Source: an uncultured Prevotellaceae bacterium
GTDB taxonomy: Bacteria; Bacteroidota; Bacteroidia; Bacteroidales; Bacteroidaceae
Assembly (NCBI GenBank): GCA_937915745.1
Contig: CALGGJ010000003.1
Location: 1-54,728 of the forward strand
Reading direction: 5' to 3'
DNA length: 54,728 bases
Part shown: piece after piece, positions 9,079 to 18,938 of the stretch
Layout: each line of letters opens with the position of its first letter
How positions within the stretch are numbered: the stretch's first letter is position 1
The notes under the pieces: generated by a model
Seen by the model: only the letters and a program-made list of their open reading frames with translations
What the model was told of the DNA's origin: nothing
Database searches by the model: none
Program-made: the position numbers and the translations under genes

Positions 9079-12000
9079 CTATCTAATCAGTACCTTCTTT
9101 CCGTCAACTATATATATGCCGGCGTCGGGTGTATATGAATATTTGCTGCCCTGCAAACTGTAAATACCTTGTTTAGATATTTCTGTATCGTGGTTTGCCG
9201 ATACTGATGGGATTCCGTCGGCGGTATTGATGTCGCCCAGTCGTATGAGTCGGAAATTATCGAATACCGTCCAATCGTTTACATTGGCTTTCGTCTTCCT
9301 GACACCAATCACCACATCGCTCTCGCCATCGGCATCAAATTCCACACTGTTGGCATAGAGTCCTCGACGTAAATAGGCTGAAGCCTGCTCCATCGTGTTG
9401 GGTACGTAGCCATAATCGGCCGAGCGTACACCCACGGGTCCGATCGTGTCGGCATGAATAAATATTGATTCGATTGGTGTTGATTCTTCACCTGCATAAA
9501 GTTCAGCGTACAGGTGTTCGGTGCCGGCCTTGCGTTGATTGTTGGCATTGGTGTAGGTTCCGTCGCGGTAGAATGCCTGCACACTGAGGCGGTAGTGGCC
9601 ACGCGGCAGTCCTTGTATTGTCTGGCGTATGTTGAATGTGGCATTCCACTTCTCGGCCAAGTTGTAGTTGACTGTAGGTGTGCCTGTCCATCCGTAAGCC
9701 GAGTTGCCATCGAACGATGGATTGATGATATAGCCTGTATAGTCGGTTATGGTGGGTTCGTATATTTCTACACGTTCACACTGTAGTTTTCCATCATGGG
9801 CCGATACTTTCACTGCCGTTTCAGGTTGGATGTCGATGTCTCCCTCTACGACTGCTTCGTCGGTAATGATTTTCACATGCAGTGTCTGTGTTTCAGTCAG
9901 TGTATTCATCATGTAAGCTTCGGCAGGATTATCCGCATCCTGTGCAGCAACGACGTTGGTTGCCCCATCTACAAAGACTTTCAACACATTACCCACAGAG
10001 TTGTTCTGCCAGGCATGTATGGTGGTTGTGGCACCAGCGGGGGTGATTGTTGTTGACTCCTTGAACACCGGCGAACCCTCGATTGTAGTTATGTCGTGTA
10101 GCACAACCCGGGTTGAATCGCTCCTGAAGTTGGCAGCCAGCAGATAGTGTGTGCCATCGGGGTCAGCAGCAATGGCTGCGCTCCACCCTTCGGGCAGTGT
10201 GTCGGTAAGCGATTGCAGCTGTGACTGCATCTGGCTGGTTGTAGGGGCATCAATCATAGAGTACCATACCAGTGTGCGTGTATCGACCTTCTTGTTTCTG
10301 CTGAATACGCGTCGTTGCTTTGAGTATAGCGGATAGAGCTTGGCAGCCTGTATGGAGTTCACCGATTCGCGGTCGCCGAATGCCATCAGCCGCTGGTCGG
10401 TGGTTGCCACTCCTACCTGGTTGTCGATGTTGGCCCATGACGTTGTGAAAGTCTGCATTGCTGCACCATTCGATTGTCGGTGGTCGATTGCCTGGGGGTC
10501 TGCTGCCGACTGGTGGTAAATTGTGCGGATGGTTTTGGTAAACTCATCGCACGAAATGGCCATCAGCCCTCCTTTTTCTTCTGTTATGGAGCCGGCACCC
10601 AGTCCAAATACATAGTCAAGGTATATGATGGCGTTGCCTGGTGTGGCGAAAATGGCGAAGCGGTTGTTGAGCACTGCTTCGTTGGTATTCAGTTCGCCGT
10701 TCATCGTATATCCCTCGCCTTCGAGGTTGTATATGCCCGATATCACCGGTGTTGCATCGGTAGTCTTGCCGTTCACGGTGTACCACCCCAGGAAGTTGCC
10801 CGTATTGTTGGCCCGATATGGAATGACTATCTTGTTGCGGTCGGGGCAGTTGGCTGCAAAATATCCTGCATAGTCCTTCAACCCGTTGCTCCATGAGAAT
10901 ACCGTGAATCGGTCTTTGCTGAATGATCGTACCACGTTTTGCGTTGGCAGTATCTTTGCCTGACTGTGAGCCTTGCGGAAAGCCTCGAAGTCGGCAGGCG
11001 TGATGTCGGCTGTAGGACACACGTGGTGCATGAGCCACGACATCATCACACGGTGTGCCTCGACACCCATGCGCCTGGCTCCCACGTCGGGACGCAGCAG
11101 CCACGAGCCGTCCTTCGTTGTTGTCTGCCTGGCTTTTATATGTTTGTATGCGAGGTTTTCGAAGGTGAGTGCTTCTGCATCGCGTTGGAAACAGGCCTTG
11201 GTGGCATAACTTGCAATCTGGTCGAAGAGGAACAGGCTCCAGTCGTTGCCGTTAGGCATGGCTTGCTCGCCATCGGTAAGGATGAGCCAATCCAGTACAC
11301 TGTCTTCCACTTGTGCTATGTTGTGCATCAGGGCATTGGTTTGCCACTTCTCTGTGCCATAGAGTTCGGTTTGGAACAGTTTCAAGGCTAATGCAGCCTC
11401 GCCCAACTCCTGCATGGCCACATTCTGATAGCTTGTGTGGAAGAAGTTGTGGTTTTGCAATGTATAGTCGTCGTACAGGTTGGCTCCCACAAACAGGTCG
11501 GCCACGGTCTTGTTGTCATACCATGGGTCGATGACATCGTGGCACAGAGCATCGGATGTGTGCGAATAGGTGTTGATGGCAAATTGCCTGAGACGGGCAA
11601 ACCACCGTTCTGCCAGTGCGTCGTCGGGGAAGAGTCCGAGTGTGGCAGCCAGCACATCGGCTTCCCATCCGTTTTCTTCCGACTTGGTATCGCCTGCGTA
11701 GCCAGTTGGTATGCTGCGAGTCAGTTCATAATTGCATTCAGCCTTGAGCATGGCGTAAATGCGCTGACGCTGTGTGTCGGAGAGGCTGTCCCACTGAAAG
11801 AATGCGCTGTATGCCACCGACATGGCCCACAGGCTCGACTCCCACACATAGTCGGCTGACGATGTGCTGCCCCAGTAGGCAGTATTACCAGTGCACGAAG
11901 CAAGCTTGTTGGCCTTGTGTGTGGAGTAAGCATACACAAGCGAACGCATGGCCATTTCCTCAACCTTAGTCCATTCCAAACCCTGAGGCAGGGACACACC

Positions 12001-12396
12001 GGCCGGACGACCGTATTTCAGCATGAAGGCGCATATCATCGAGAGGTCGGCATTGGTGCGTACACCGGCCTCATTGGCCTGTCCGCTCGACTCACCCCTG
12101 AAATAGCCCAGGCGCTCGCCCGCACTGTTGGTGGTGGACAGCGACTGATAGTCGTTGTTGACGTATGTCATAAACGCCGACAACATCTGCAACAGGTCTT
12201 GTTTCATATCTGCCTCACCTATAAATTGAGAGGAAATCACACCCTCAGTAGGCGAAGAAACATCGGCCTCGGTCTGAGAATAACCTGCCACAAACCTGCA
12301 ACATAACATCAACAGCACGGCAAGGCGCATATGCCGGCATACACGGGAACTGGCAATATAGCCAATGGACATAGATTGGGCAACATTTGTTTTCAT
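9079..12396 (-). CDS. Large secreted protein, probably carbohydrate-active (alpha-toroid plus C-terminal binding domain)
   Basis: 1105 residues. A hydrophobic signal segment (MRLAVLLMLCCRFVAGYSQ) begins at an internal ATG (12330), which may be the true start. Residues about 60-450 are helical with conserved-looking Trp, His and Asn clusters (EENGWEADVLAATLGLFPDD, LQNHNFFHTSYQN, MPNGNDWSLFLFD, DGSWLLRPDVGARRMGVEAHR), reminiscent of the alpha/alpha-toroid of polysaccharide lyases and related enzymes. A beta-rich region follows. Residues about 895-1055 resemble galactose-binding/CBM-like sandwich domains (INPSFDGNSAYGWTG, YRLSVQAFYRDG). The last ~30 residues (GIYSLQG...GIYIVDGKKVLIR) match a C-terminal element common in Prevotella and relatives that resembles a type IX sorting signal. 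No family assignment or substrate can be claimed. It is monocistronic, with its own promoter. Confidence 0.75.
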   Translation of the reverse strand: MKTNVAQSMSIGYIASSRVCRHMRLAVLLMLCCRFVAGYSQTEADVSSPTEGVISSQFIGEADMKQDLLQMLSAFMTYVNNDYQSLSTTNSAGERLGYFRGESSGQANEAGVRTNADLSMICAFMLKYGRPAGVSLPQGLEWTKVEEMAMRSLVYAYSTHKANKLASCTGNTAYWGSTSSADYVWESSLWAMSVAYSAFFQWDSLSDTQRQRIYAMLKAECNYELTRSIPTGYAGDTKSEENGWEADVLAATLGLFPDDALAERWFARLRQFAINTYSHTSDALCHDVIDPWYDNKTVADLFVGANLYDDYTLQNHNFFHTSYQNVAMQELGEAALALKLFQTELYGTEKWQTNALMHNIAQVEDSVLDWLILTDGEQAMPNGNDWSLFLFDQIASYATKACFQRDAEALTFENLAYKHIKARQTTTKDGSWLLRPDVGARRMGVEAHRVMMSWLMHHVCPTADITPADFEAFRKAHSQAKILPTQNVVRSFSKDRFTVFSWSNGLKDYAGYFAANCPDRNKIVIPYRANNTGNFLGWYTVNGKTTDATPVISGIYNLEGEGYTMNGELNTNEAVLNNRFAIFATPGNAIIYLDYVFGLGAGSITEEKGGLMAISCDEFTKTIRTIYHQSAADPQAIDHRQSNGAAMQTFTTSWANIDNQVGVATTDQRLMAFGDRESVNSIQAAKLYPLYSKQRRVFSRNKKVDTRTLVWYSMIDAPTTSQMQSQLQSLTDTLPEGWSAAIAADPDGTHYLLAANFRSDSTRVVLHDITTIEGSPVFKESTTITPAGATTTIHAWQNNSVGNVLKVFVDGATNVVAAQDADNPAEAYMMNTLTETQTLHVKIITDEAVVEGDIDIQPETAVKVSAHDGKLQCERVEIYEPTITDYTGYIINPSFDGNSAYGWTGTPTVNYNLAEKWNATFNIRQTIQGLPRGHYRLSVQAFYRDGTYTNANNQRKAGTEHLYAELYAGEESTPIESIFIHADTIGPVGVRSADYGYVPNTMEQASAYLRRGLYANSVEFDADGESDVVIGVRKTKANVNDWTVFDNFRLIRLGDINTADGIPSVSANHDTEISKQGIYSLQGSKYSYTPDAGIYIVDGKKVLIR

Positions 12397-12430
12397 AGTC
12401 TTTCCTATTGTTTCTGATTAATTCATGCTA

Positions 12431-12461
12431 CAAAGATAATCATAAAACGGCAAACTGCAAA
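12431..12461 (-). promoter_or_regulatory. Bacteroidota-type promoter for the secreted protein
   Basis: On the minus strand TTTG (12458-12461) and TATCTTTG (12431-12438) are 19 bases apart, a close match to the -33/-7 consensus. The start codon at 12396 lies 35 bases downstream of the box. Confidence 0.7.
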
Positions 12462-12508
12462 CACAAGCCAGCAAAATTCTGCAACAATGCCTGATATTTA
12501 ATGTCGAA

Positions 12509-12596
12509 GAGTGCGCATTCAAGCGGTCGAGACTGCGCACTCAGGAGGCCGAGACTGCGCACTCAAGGGGCCGAGACTGCGCACTCGCAAAACCAC
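12509..12596 (+). repeat. Tandem array A2: four 22-base units
   Basis: Cores start at 12509 (variant GAGTGCGCATTC), 12531, 12553 and 12575 (GACTGCGCACTC), exactly 22 bases apart. Linkers are AAGCGGTCGA, AGGAGGCCGA and AAGGGGCCGA, and the last core is followed by GCAAAACCAC. The linkers resemble one another but not those of the other arrays. The array lies between two divergent promoters. Confidence 0.95.
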
Positions 12597-12724
12597 GGCA
12601 TCAAACCATCAAACACACACAACTGCACATACGACAAAACAAATAAGGTGTAAAGACACAACCTTTTTTGTGTTACAGAGGCAGATTTATCAATAATCAT
12701 GACCTGCCATTCGCCAAAAAGTCG

Positions 12725-12732
12725 TATCTTTG
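12725..12732 (+). promoter_or_regulatory. Promoter -7 box for aspS
   Basis: TATCTTTG matches TAnnTTTG and is followed by a short leader before the ATG at 12770. It decides that start over upstream in-frame codons. No obvious TTTG is present at -33. Confidence 0.6.
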
Positions 12733-12769
12733 CATGATATTACAAACAAAAAACATCAAAACAAAAGAT

Positions 12770-14527
12770 ATGTACAGAACTCACACGTGCGGAGAACTCC
12801 GCATCGGACATGCAGGGCAAACGGTGACCCTGGCCGGATGGGTGCAGCGCACCCGCAAGATGGGCGGAATGACATTCGTAGATTTGCGCGACCGTTACGG
12901 CATTACCCAACTAGTATTCAACGAAGAAAAAGACATAGCACTGACCGAAGAAGCAAACCGTCTGGGACGTGAATACGTGATACAGGCAACAGGAACAGTA
13001 AGCGAACGATACAGCAAGAATAAGAACCTGCCGACAGGCGACATCGAAATAGAAGTGACAGAGTTCAACGTACTCAACAAATCGCTCACCCCACCATTCA
13101 CCATAGAAGAAGAAACCGACGGCGGCGACGACCTGCGCATGAAATACCGCTATCTCGACCTGCGACGCCCCAACGTGCGCCGCAACCTCGAACTGCGCCA
13201 CCGCATGTGCATCGAGGTAAGAAACTACCTCAGCAACCTGGGATTCATCGAGGTAGAAACACCTGTACTGATAGGCAGCACACCAGAAGGGGCACGCGAC
13301 TTCGTTGTGCCGTCGCGCATGAACAAAGGACAATTCTACGCCCTGCCACAAAGCCCGCAAACACTCAAGCAACTACTCATGGTGTCAGGATTCGACCGAT
13401 ACTTCCAGATAGCAAAATGCTTCCGCGATGAAGACCTCCGTGCCGACCGGCAACCGGAATTCACACAGATAGACTGCGAAATGTCGTTCGTCACACAAGA
13501 AGACATCATACAGACATTCGAAGGAATGGCCAAACACCTGTTCAAGACACTACGCGGCGTAGAGCTGAACGAACCATTCCTGCGCATGCCCTGGGCCGAG
13601 GCAATGAAACGATTCGGCAGCGACAAGCCCGACATGCGATTCGGCATGGAATTCGTCGAACTCATGGATACACTGCAACTCGGGACATTCCCTGTATTCG
13701 ACAACGCAAACTACATAGGCGGCATCTGCGCACCAGGATGCGCAACATACACACGCAAACAACTCGACCAACTCACCGAATATGTAAAGCGACCACAAAT
13801 CGGAGCCAAAGGACTTGTCTATGCACGTGTAGGCGAAGATGGAAGCGTAAAATCAAGCGTAGATAAATTCTACACCACAGAGCAACTCAACACACTGAAA
13901 GACAAGATGCAAGCAGCGCCAGGCGACCTCATACTCATACTTTCGGGCGACGACGCAATGAAAACACGCAAACAACTATGCGAACTCCGACTCGAAATGG
14001 GACAACGGCTCGGCCTACGCGACAAAAACAAATTTGCACTCCTATGGGTCACCGAATTCCCAATGTTTGAATGGAGCGAAGAAGAAGGACGGCTCATGGC
14101 CATGCACCACCCATTCACACACCCTATGGAAGAAGACATCAACCTGCTCGACACACGACCGGAAGACGTGCGTGCCGACGCATACGACATGGTATGCAAC
14201 GGAATCGAAGTAGGAGGCGGCTCAATACGTATCCACGACCCTAAGCTGCAAGCCAAGATGTTCGAAATACTGGGATTCACACCAGAAAAAGCCGAAGAAC
14301 AATTCGGATTCCTCATGAACGCATTCAAATACGGAGCGCCACCACACGGAGGACTCGCATACGGACTCGACCGCTGGGTAAGCATCTTCGCCGGACTCGA
14401 CTCAATACGCGACTGCATCGCATTCCCAAAAAACAACAGCGGACGCGACGTCATGCTCGATGCACCAGCACCAATCGACCAAAAACAACTCGACGAACTA
14501 GAAATAAAACTCAACCTAAAAAAATAA
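12770..14527 (+). CDS. aspS: Aspartyl-tRNA synthetase
   Basis: Class II aminoacyl-tRNA synthetase charging tRNA-Asp in the cytoplasm. The 585-residue length is normal for the bacterial type. Order: N-terminal OB-fold anticodon-binding domain (VTLAGWVQRTRKMGGMTFVDLRDRYGITQLVF), the catalytic core with motif 1 around IEVRNYLSNLGFIEVETPVL, motif 2 FRDEDLRADRQPEFTQID, a bacterial GAD-type insertion (about residues 290-410), and motif 3 GGLAYGLDRWV near the C-terminus. The ATG at 12770 gives MYRTHTCGELR, the usual start. yidC follows after 57 bases containing a 10-base direct repeat, so the two may be co-transcribed. Confidence 0.97.
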   Translation: MYRTHTCGELRIGHAGQTVTLAGWVQRTRKMGGMTFVDLRDRYGITQLVFNEEKDIALTEEANRLGREYVIQATGTVSERYSKNKNLPTGDIEIEVTEFNVLNKSLTPPFTIEEETDGGDDLRMKYRYLDLRRPNVRRNLELRHRMCIEVRNYLSNLGFIEVETPVLIGSTPEGARDFVVPSRMNKGQFYALPQSPQTLKQLLMVSGFDRYFQIAKCFRDEDLRADRQPEFTQIDCEMSFVTQEDIIQTFEGMAKHLFKTLRGVELNEPFLRMPWAEAMKRFGSDKPDMRFGMEFVELMDTLQLGTFPVFDNANYIGGICAPGCATYTRKQLDQLTEYVKRPQIGAKGLVYARVGEDGSVKSSVDKFYTTEQLNTLKDKMQAAPGDLILILSGDDAMKTRKQLCELRLEMGQRLGLRDKNKFALLWVTEFPMFEWSEEEGRLMAMHHPFTHPMEEDINLLDTRPEDVRADAYDMVCNGIEVGGGSIRIHDPKLQAKMFEILGFTPEKAEEQFGFLMNAFKYGAPPHGGLAYGLDRWVSIFAGLDSIRDCIAFPKNNSGRDVMLDAPAPIDQKQLDELEIKLNLKK

Positions 14528-14584
14528 CCGACACACCATAAATACTAGTCACACTAGTCACACCAAACCTAAGCCCAAAAACGA

Positions 14585-16510
14585 ATGAACTTTGACAAAA
14601 ACACAATAATAGGGCTCGTACTCATGGCTGCAGTACTCTTTGGATTCATGTGGTATGAAAACACAAGCAGGCAAAAACGAGCAGTCCAACAACAAAACGA
14701 GCGAGCAATAGAAGCCGTGGCACAACAAAAAGCCGACAGCATAAACGCAATGGAAGAGGAGAAAGAAGCACGGAAAGTGATGGAAACACTGGCCGACTCA
14801 TCCAGCACACTCTTCGCCGCACGACAAAAAAACGAAGGGCAAACAGTAATAGAGAATGAACTCCTGCAACTCACCGTCAGCAACCATGGCGGACAACTGT
14901 GCAGAGCCGAACTCAAAGACCCTACATACAAAAACCAACAAGGAGGACAAGTAGTACTATTCGACGGCGACGACTCTGACATGCAATTCAACTTCGACGG
15001 CAAAGACGAAAACATACGTACCGACGAACTATACTTCACCCCAACCAACATCAAAAAAAATGAAGTTACGATGTCGCTACCTGTAGCAACAGGAAGCATT
15101 GACATACACTACCAACTGCTGCCAAAATCATACATACTGCGCATAGACATAACAGCCAACAACCTGTCAGGATTCTTCTCAACAAAGACCAAGACAATGG
15201 ACATCGTATGGAACGAACGGATGCGACAGCAAGAAAAAGGATTCGACTTCGAAAACCGCTACAGCACCATCACCTATCGCAACACCGACAACGACACCGA
15301 CGAACTCTCATCAGCCGGAACCGACAAGACCAAAGACAAATTCGACGAACAACTCGAGTGGATTGCATTCAAGACACAATTCTTCGCTCAAGTACTGATA
15401 GCCGACGGCGAATTCACCCCCTCGCTCATGAAGTCAACATCATACAAACGCGACGACAAGAAAAATCAAGGCTACCTGAAAACATACAATGCCGAGTTCA
15501 GTACCGACTTCGACCCATCAGGCAAAAAACCGACAGAACTGAAGATGTACCTCGGCCCAAACAAATTCTCAACACTGAAAGAAAACGAAAAACTGTGTGA
15601 GAACGACAAAGACCTCGACCTCCAAAGCCTAGTTTACCTCGGATGGCCAATCATCAAGTACATCAACCGGTTTGTCATGCTATATATCTTCGACTTCATG
15701 ACAAGCCTCGGCATCAACATGGGAATAGTCCTGCTGCTCATAACAATCATACTCAAGGCCGCAGTATATCCGCTACAAAGAAAAAGCTACCTGTCGTCAG
15801 CACGCATGAGAGTACTGAAACCCAAGATAGAAGAAGTGACAAAAAAATACCCGGGTCAAGACCAAGCAATGCAACGACAGCAGGAAACCATGAAACTATA
15901 CTCCGAATACGGGGTAAGCCCTATGGGCGGATGCCTGCCTATGCTGATACAGATGCCTATATGGGTTGCCATGTTCAACTTCGTACCGGCAGCCATCGAA
16001 CTGCGCGGACAATCATTCCTATGGGCAAACGACCTCAGTACATACGACGATGTCATACACTGGAACTCATGGATATGGGGAATCGGAAACCACCTCAGCA
16101 TCTTCTGTGTACTATGGTGTCTGTCAACAATTGCAAACACATGGATAAGCATGCGCCAGCAACGCGACACCATGTCACCTGAACAAGCACAGCAAATGAA
16201 GATGATGCAATGGATGTCATACCTCATGCCACTTGTATTCTTCTTCACATTCAACGACTATTCGTCAGGACTCAACTACTACTACCTCGTGTCAGGACTC
16301 ATTTCAATTCTGACAATGTGGTATCTGCGCAAATCGACCGACGACAAGAAACTACTTGAGCAACTCGAACGCCGTCATGCCGAGCGCAAGGCAGCAGGCA
16401 GCGGTGTGCAGAAGACTTCGTCGATGATGGGACGCCTGCAGGCAATGGCCGAAAAGCAACAGGAACTGATGCGACAACAGCAAGAAGCACAAAACAGGAA
16501 AAAACATTAA
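14585..16510 (+). CDS. yidC: Membrane protein insertase YidC
   Basis: Oxa1-family insertase that places proteins into the inner membrane alone or with SecYEG. The 641-residue protein has the N-terminal anchor (about residues 8-24, IIGLVLMAAVLFGFMWY), a large periplasmic P1 beta domain (about 60-360) and the conserved C-terminal 60KD_IMP core: LLLITIILKAAVYPLQRKSY, with the hydrophilic-groove region KPKIEEVTKKYPGQD, then SPMGGCLPMLIQMPIW and further helices to LNYYYLVSGLISILTMWYL. A basic, Gln-rich cytoplasmic tail follows. The S9 peptidase gene begins 34 bases downstream on the same strand, an arrangement I believe is common in Bacteroidales. Confidence 0.97.
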   Translation: MNFDKNTIIGLVLMAAVLFGFMWYENTSRQKRAVQQQNERAIEAVAQQKADSINAMEEEKEARKVMETLADSSSTLFAARQKNEGQTVIENELLQLTVSNHGGQLCRAELKDPTYKNQQGGQVVLFDGDDSDMQFNFDGKDENIRTDELYFTPTNIKKNEVTMSLPVATGSIDIHYQLLPKSYILRIDITANNLSGFFSTKTKTMDIVWNERMRQQEKGFDFENRYSTITYRNTDNDTDELSSAGTDKTKDKFDEQLEWIAFKTQFFAQVLIADGEFTPSLMKSTSYKRDDKKNQGYLKTYNAEFSTDFDPSGKKPTELKMYLGPNKFSTLKENEKLCENDKDLDLQSLVYLGWPIIKYINRFVMLYIFDFMTSLGINMGIVLLLITIILKAAVYPLQRKSYLSSARMRVLKPKIEEVTKKYPGQDQAMQRQQETMKLYSEYGVSPMGGCLPMLIQMPIWVAMFNFVPAAIELRGQSFLWANDLSTYDDVIHWNSWIWGIGNHLSIFCVLWCLSTIANTWISMRQQRDTMSPEQAQQMKMMQWMSYLMPLVFFFTFNDYSSGLNYYYLVSGLISILTMWYLRKSTDDKKLLEQLERRHAERKAAGSGVQKTSSMMGRLQAMAEKQQELMRQQQEAQNRKKH

Positions 16511-16544
16511 AGAGAGAAAACCAAAACCAAATACCATCAACATC

Positions 16545-18770
16545 ATGAACAAAGCAACACTTGGATTAGTAATTGCAGCCATGGCTATAACAGAAGCATG
16601 TAACAAGGCAGATGAACCCGAACTCATAGGCCGACAACATCCAAAGATTGAAGACGGACGCCTCACCCCGGAAGTGCTGTGGGCAATGGGACGAATCGGA
16701 AGCTACTCGGTATCGCCCGACGGCAAACAAGTGGCATATCAGGTGTCATACTACAGTGTGGAAGAGAACCGGAGCAATACGGTAATATACGTCGGACAGG
16801 TGGACAACAGCCAGGAAAAAACAGCAGAACCAACCATGCTCGGACTTGGAAGCGATCCCACATGGCTCGACAACGAGACTCTGGCCTTTGCACAGAAAGG
16901 CGAAGTATGGACAATGAACACCAATGGCAAGGCTCGCAAACAGCTGACAAGGACGGACGGCGAGGTCGAAGGGTTCCTCTTCTCGCCCGACCAAAAGAAG
17001 ATAATCATCATAAAGCAAGTGCCGTTCCACAACATTATCAAGGAACGTCCGGCTGACCTACCTCAATCTACCGGCCGACTTATCACCGACCTCATGTACC
17101 GCCACTGGGATCACTATGTAGAATCCATACCACATCCATTCGTGCTCGACCTGCAGAGCGGAGAACAACACGACATACTTGAAGGTGAACCCTACGAATG
17201 CCCGATGGAACCATTCGGAGGCATCGAGCAACTGGCATGGAGTCCCGACAGTAAGCACGTCGCATTCACCTGCCGCACCAAGACCGGACTGGCATATAGT
17301 ATAAGCACCGACAGCGACATCTTCCTATACGATGTCGAGAGTGGAAGCCTCGACAACACACTGAACCTATGCAAAGAATGCAGTGAGTTTGGCGTGGTGC
17401 CCGACGGATGTCTGCCTTACGAGGTTGACAACAAGCTCGACCCAACCAAAACTCTCAAAGACCAATGCCCCAACACGGCAGAAGACCTCAAGGACCGTAA
17501 CGTCGGTTACGACCAGAACCCGAAGTTCTCACCCGATGGACGGTATGTGGCATGGCTCTCGATGCAGCGCGATGGTTATGAATCCGACCGCCAACGCCTG
17601 TGTGTATATGACCTCGAAGCAGGAACGAAGCAGTATGTGACCGAAACATTCGACTCGGGTGTTGATGATTTCTGCTGGGCGCCCGACAACTACACCATAT
17701 ACTATTTAGGTGTATGGCATGCAACCGAGAACCTATATCGCACCAACCTCAAAGGAGAAGTCGCTCAGCTCACCGACTATCAGGCTGACTTCGGTTCACT
17801 TCAGATCGTACCTTCAGATGCCGGCAAGACAGGCGACACACGCCTTGTACTCGAACGCCATGACTACATGCATCCTGCCGATCTCTATCTGTGTAAGGTC
17901 GATGGTAATTCGGTTGTTGACATCCGGCAGATAACACATGAGAACGACCATATCCTCTCACATCTTGATGCCGGCAGCAGCGAAGCACGATGGATAAAGA
18001 CCACAACAGGCGAAGATATGCACTACTGGATAATAAAGCCGCCGCACTTCAATCCTGCACAGAAGTACCCTACCCTGCTCTTCTGCGAAGGTGGACCTCA
18101 AAGTCCGGTCAGCCAATTCTGGTCATACCGTTGGAATTTCATGATAATGGCATCACAAGGCTATGTCATTATTGCTCCTAACCGCCATGGCCTTCCAGGA
18201 TTTGGCCAGGAATGGCTTGAAGAGATATCGGGCGACTGGACTGGTCAGTGTATGCAAGACTACCTCGCAGCCATAGACGATGCCGCAGCCAACCTGCCAT
18301 ACGTTGACGGCGACCACATGGGAGCTGTAGGTGCCTCGTTCGGAGGATTCTCCGTTTATTATCTGGCAGGACATCACAACGGACGCTTCAAGTGCTTCAT
18401 AGCTCACGACGGAGCCTTCAACCTCGAAGCCATGTACACCGAGACTGAAGAGAACTGGTTCTCGAACTGGGAGTATGACGATGCCTATTGGAACAAAGAC
18501 CGTACGACACGCGCCGCCAAGACATACGATAACTCGCCACACCGATTTGTTGACAAATGGGATACACCAATCCTCTGTATTCACGGCGAAAAGGATTATC
18601 GCATCAATGCCACACAAGGTATGTCAGCATTCAATGCAGCCCGTATGCGTGGCATCGAAGCCGAGTTGCTCATCTTCCCTGACGAAAACCACTGGGTGCT
18701 CCATCCACAGAACGGAGTGCTTTGGCAGCGCACCTACTTCGACTGGCTCGACCGCTGGCTGAAGGAATAA
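16545..18770 (+). CDS. S9-family peptidase (DPP/prolyl oligopeptidase type), lipoprotein
   Basis: Predicted periplasmic serine exopeptidase, probably releasing dipeptides. The N-terminus MNKATLGLVIAAMAITEAC ends in a lipobox cysteine. Residues ~30-450 form a beta-propeller with WD40/PD40-like repeats (SVSPDGKQVAYQVSYYS, FSPDQKKIIII, AWSPDSKHVAF, FSPDGRYVAWLSM). The C-terminal alpha/beta-hydrolase domain has the nucleophile in GASFGG (Ser598), Asp684 in GEKDYR and His716 in DENHW, a complete triad. Length (741) fits DPP-type S9 enzymes such as DPP5-like proteins, but which cleavage preference it has cannot be read from sequence. It lies between yidC and an MFS transporter; the transporter could import products, which is only inference. 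Confidence 0.92.
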   Translation: MNKATLGLVIAAMAITEACNKADEPELIGRQHPKIEDGRLTPEVLWAMGRIGSYSVSPDGKQVAYQVSYYSVEENRSNTVIYVGQVDNSQEKTAEPTMLGLGSDPTWLDNETLAFAQKGEVWTMNTNGKARKQLTRTDGEVEGFLFSPDQKKIIIIKQVPFHNIIKERPADLPQSTGRLITDLMYRHWDHYVESIPHPFVLDLQSGEQHDILEGEPYECPMEPFGGIEQLAWSPDSKHVAFTCRTKTGLAYSISTDSDIFLYDVESGSLDNTLNLCKECSEFGVVPDGCLPYEVDNKLDPTKTLKDQCPNTAEDLKDRNVGYDQNPKFSPDGRYVAWLSMQRDGYESDRQRLCVYDLEAGTKQYVTETFDSGVDDFCWAPDNYTIYYLGVWHATENLYRTNLKGEVAQLTDYQADFGSLQIVPSDAGKTGDTRLVLERHDYMHPADLYLCKVDGNSVVDIRQITHENDHILSHLDAGSSEARWIKTTTGEDMHYWIIKPPHFNPAQKYPTLLFCEGGPQSPVSQFWSYRWNFMIMASQGYVIIAPNRHGLPGFGQEWLEEISGDWTGQCMQDYLAAIDDAAANLPYVDGDHMGAVGASFGGFSVYYLAGHHNGRFKCFIAHDGAFNLEAMYTETEENWFSNWEYDDAYWNKDRTTRAAKTYDNSPHRFVDKWDTPILCIHGEKDYRINATQGMSAFNAARMRGIEAELLIFPDENHWVLHPQNGVLWQRTYFDWLDRWLKE

Positions 18771-18782
18771 GTCCACTCCTTA

Positions 18783-18808
18783 CTCCCCCCCAAAAAAAGG
18801 AGGGGGAG
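18783..18808 (+). terminator. Hairpin after the S9 peptidase gene
   Basis: CTCCCCC (18783-18789) and GGGGGAG (18802-18808) are complementary around an A-rich loop; two further C-G pairs can form with one bulged A. No long T-run follows, so it is only a possible terminator or mRNA 3' end stabiliser. Confidence 0.45.
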
Positions 18809-18938
18809 ACACACGTGAGAAAGACCTCAGATTTCCAGGAATATCAGGAATACCGGAAACCCGGAAACACTCTACAGGCTCAGATAAACCAGATCTTCAC
18901 TAAACAGATTATAGAATAAACTAACAAAACATACAATC

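Larger units (their letters stand above)
12397..12769. other. Divergent intergenic region upstream of aspS
   Basis: The 373-base gap carries the minus-strand promoter of the secreted protein, four-unit array A2 and the aspS promoter box. No gene is visible. A longer aspS frame starting at 12668 is rejected because the promoter box would lie inside it. Confidence 0.75.

Noticed and set aside
12668..12769. Extended N-terminus of AspRS
   Set aside because: The extra 34 residues match no AspRS, and the promoter box at 12725-12732 would fall inside the gene.
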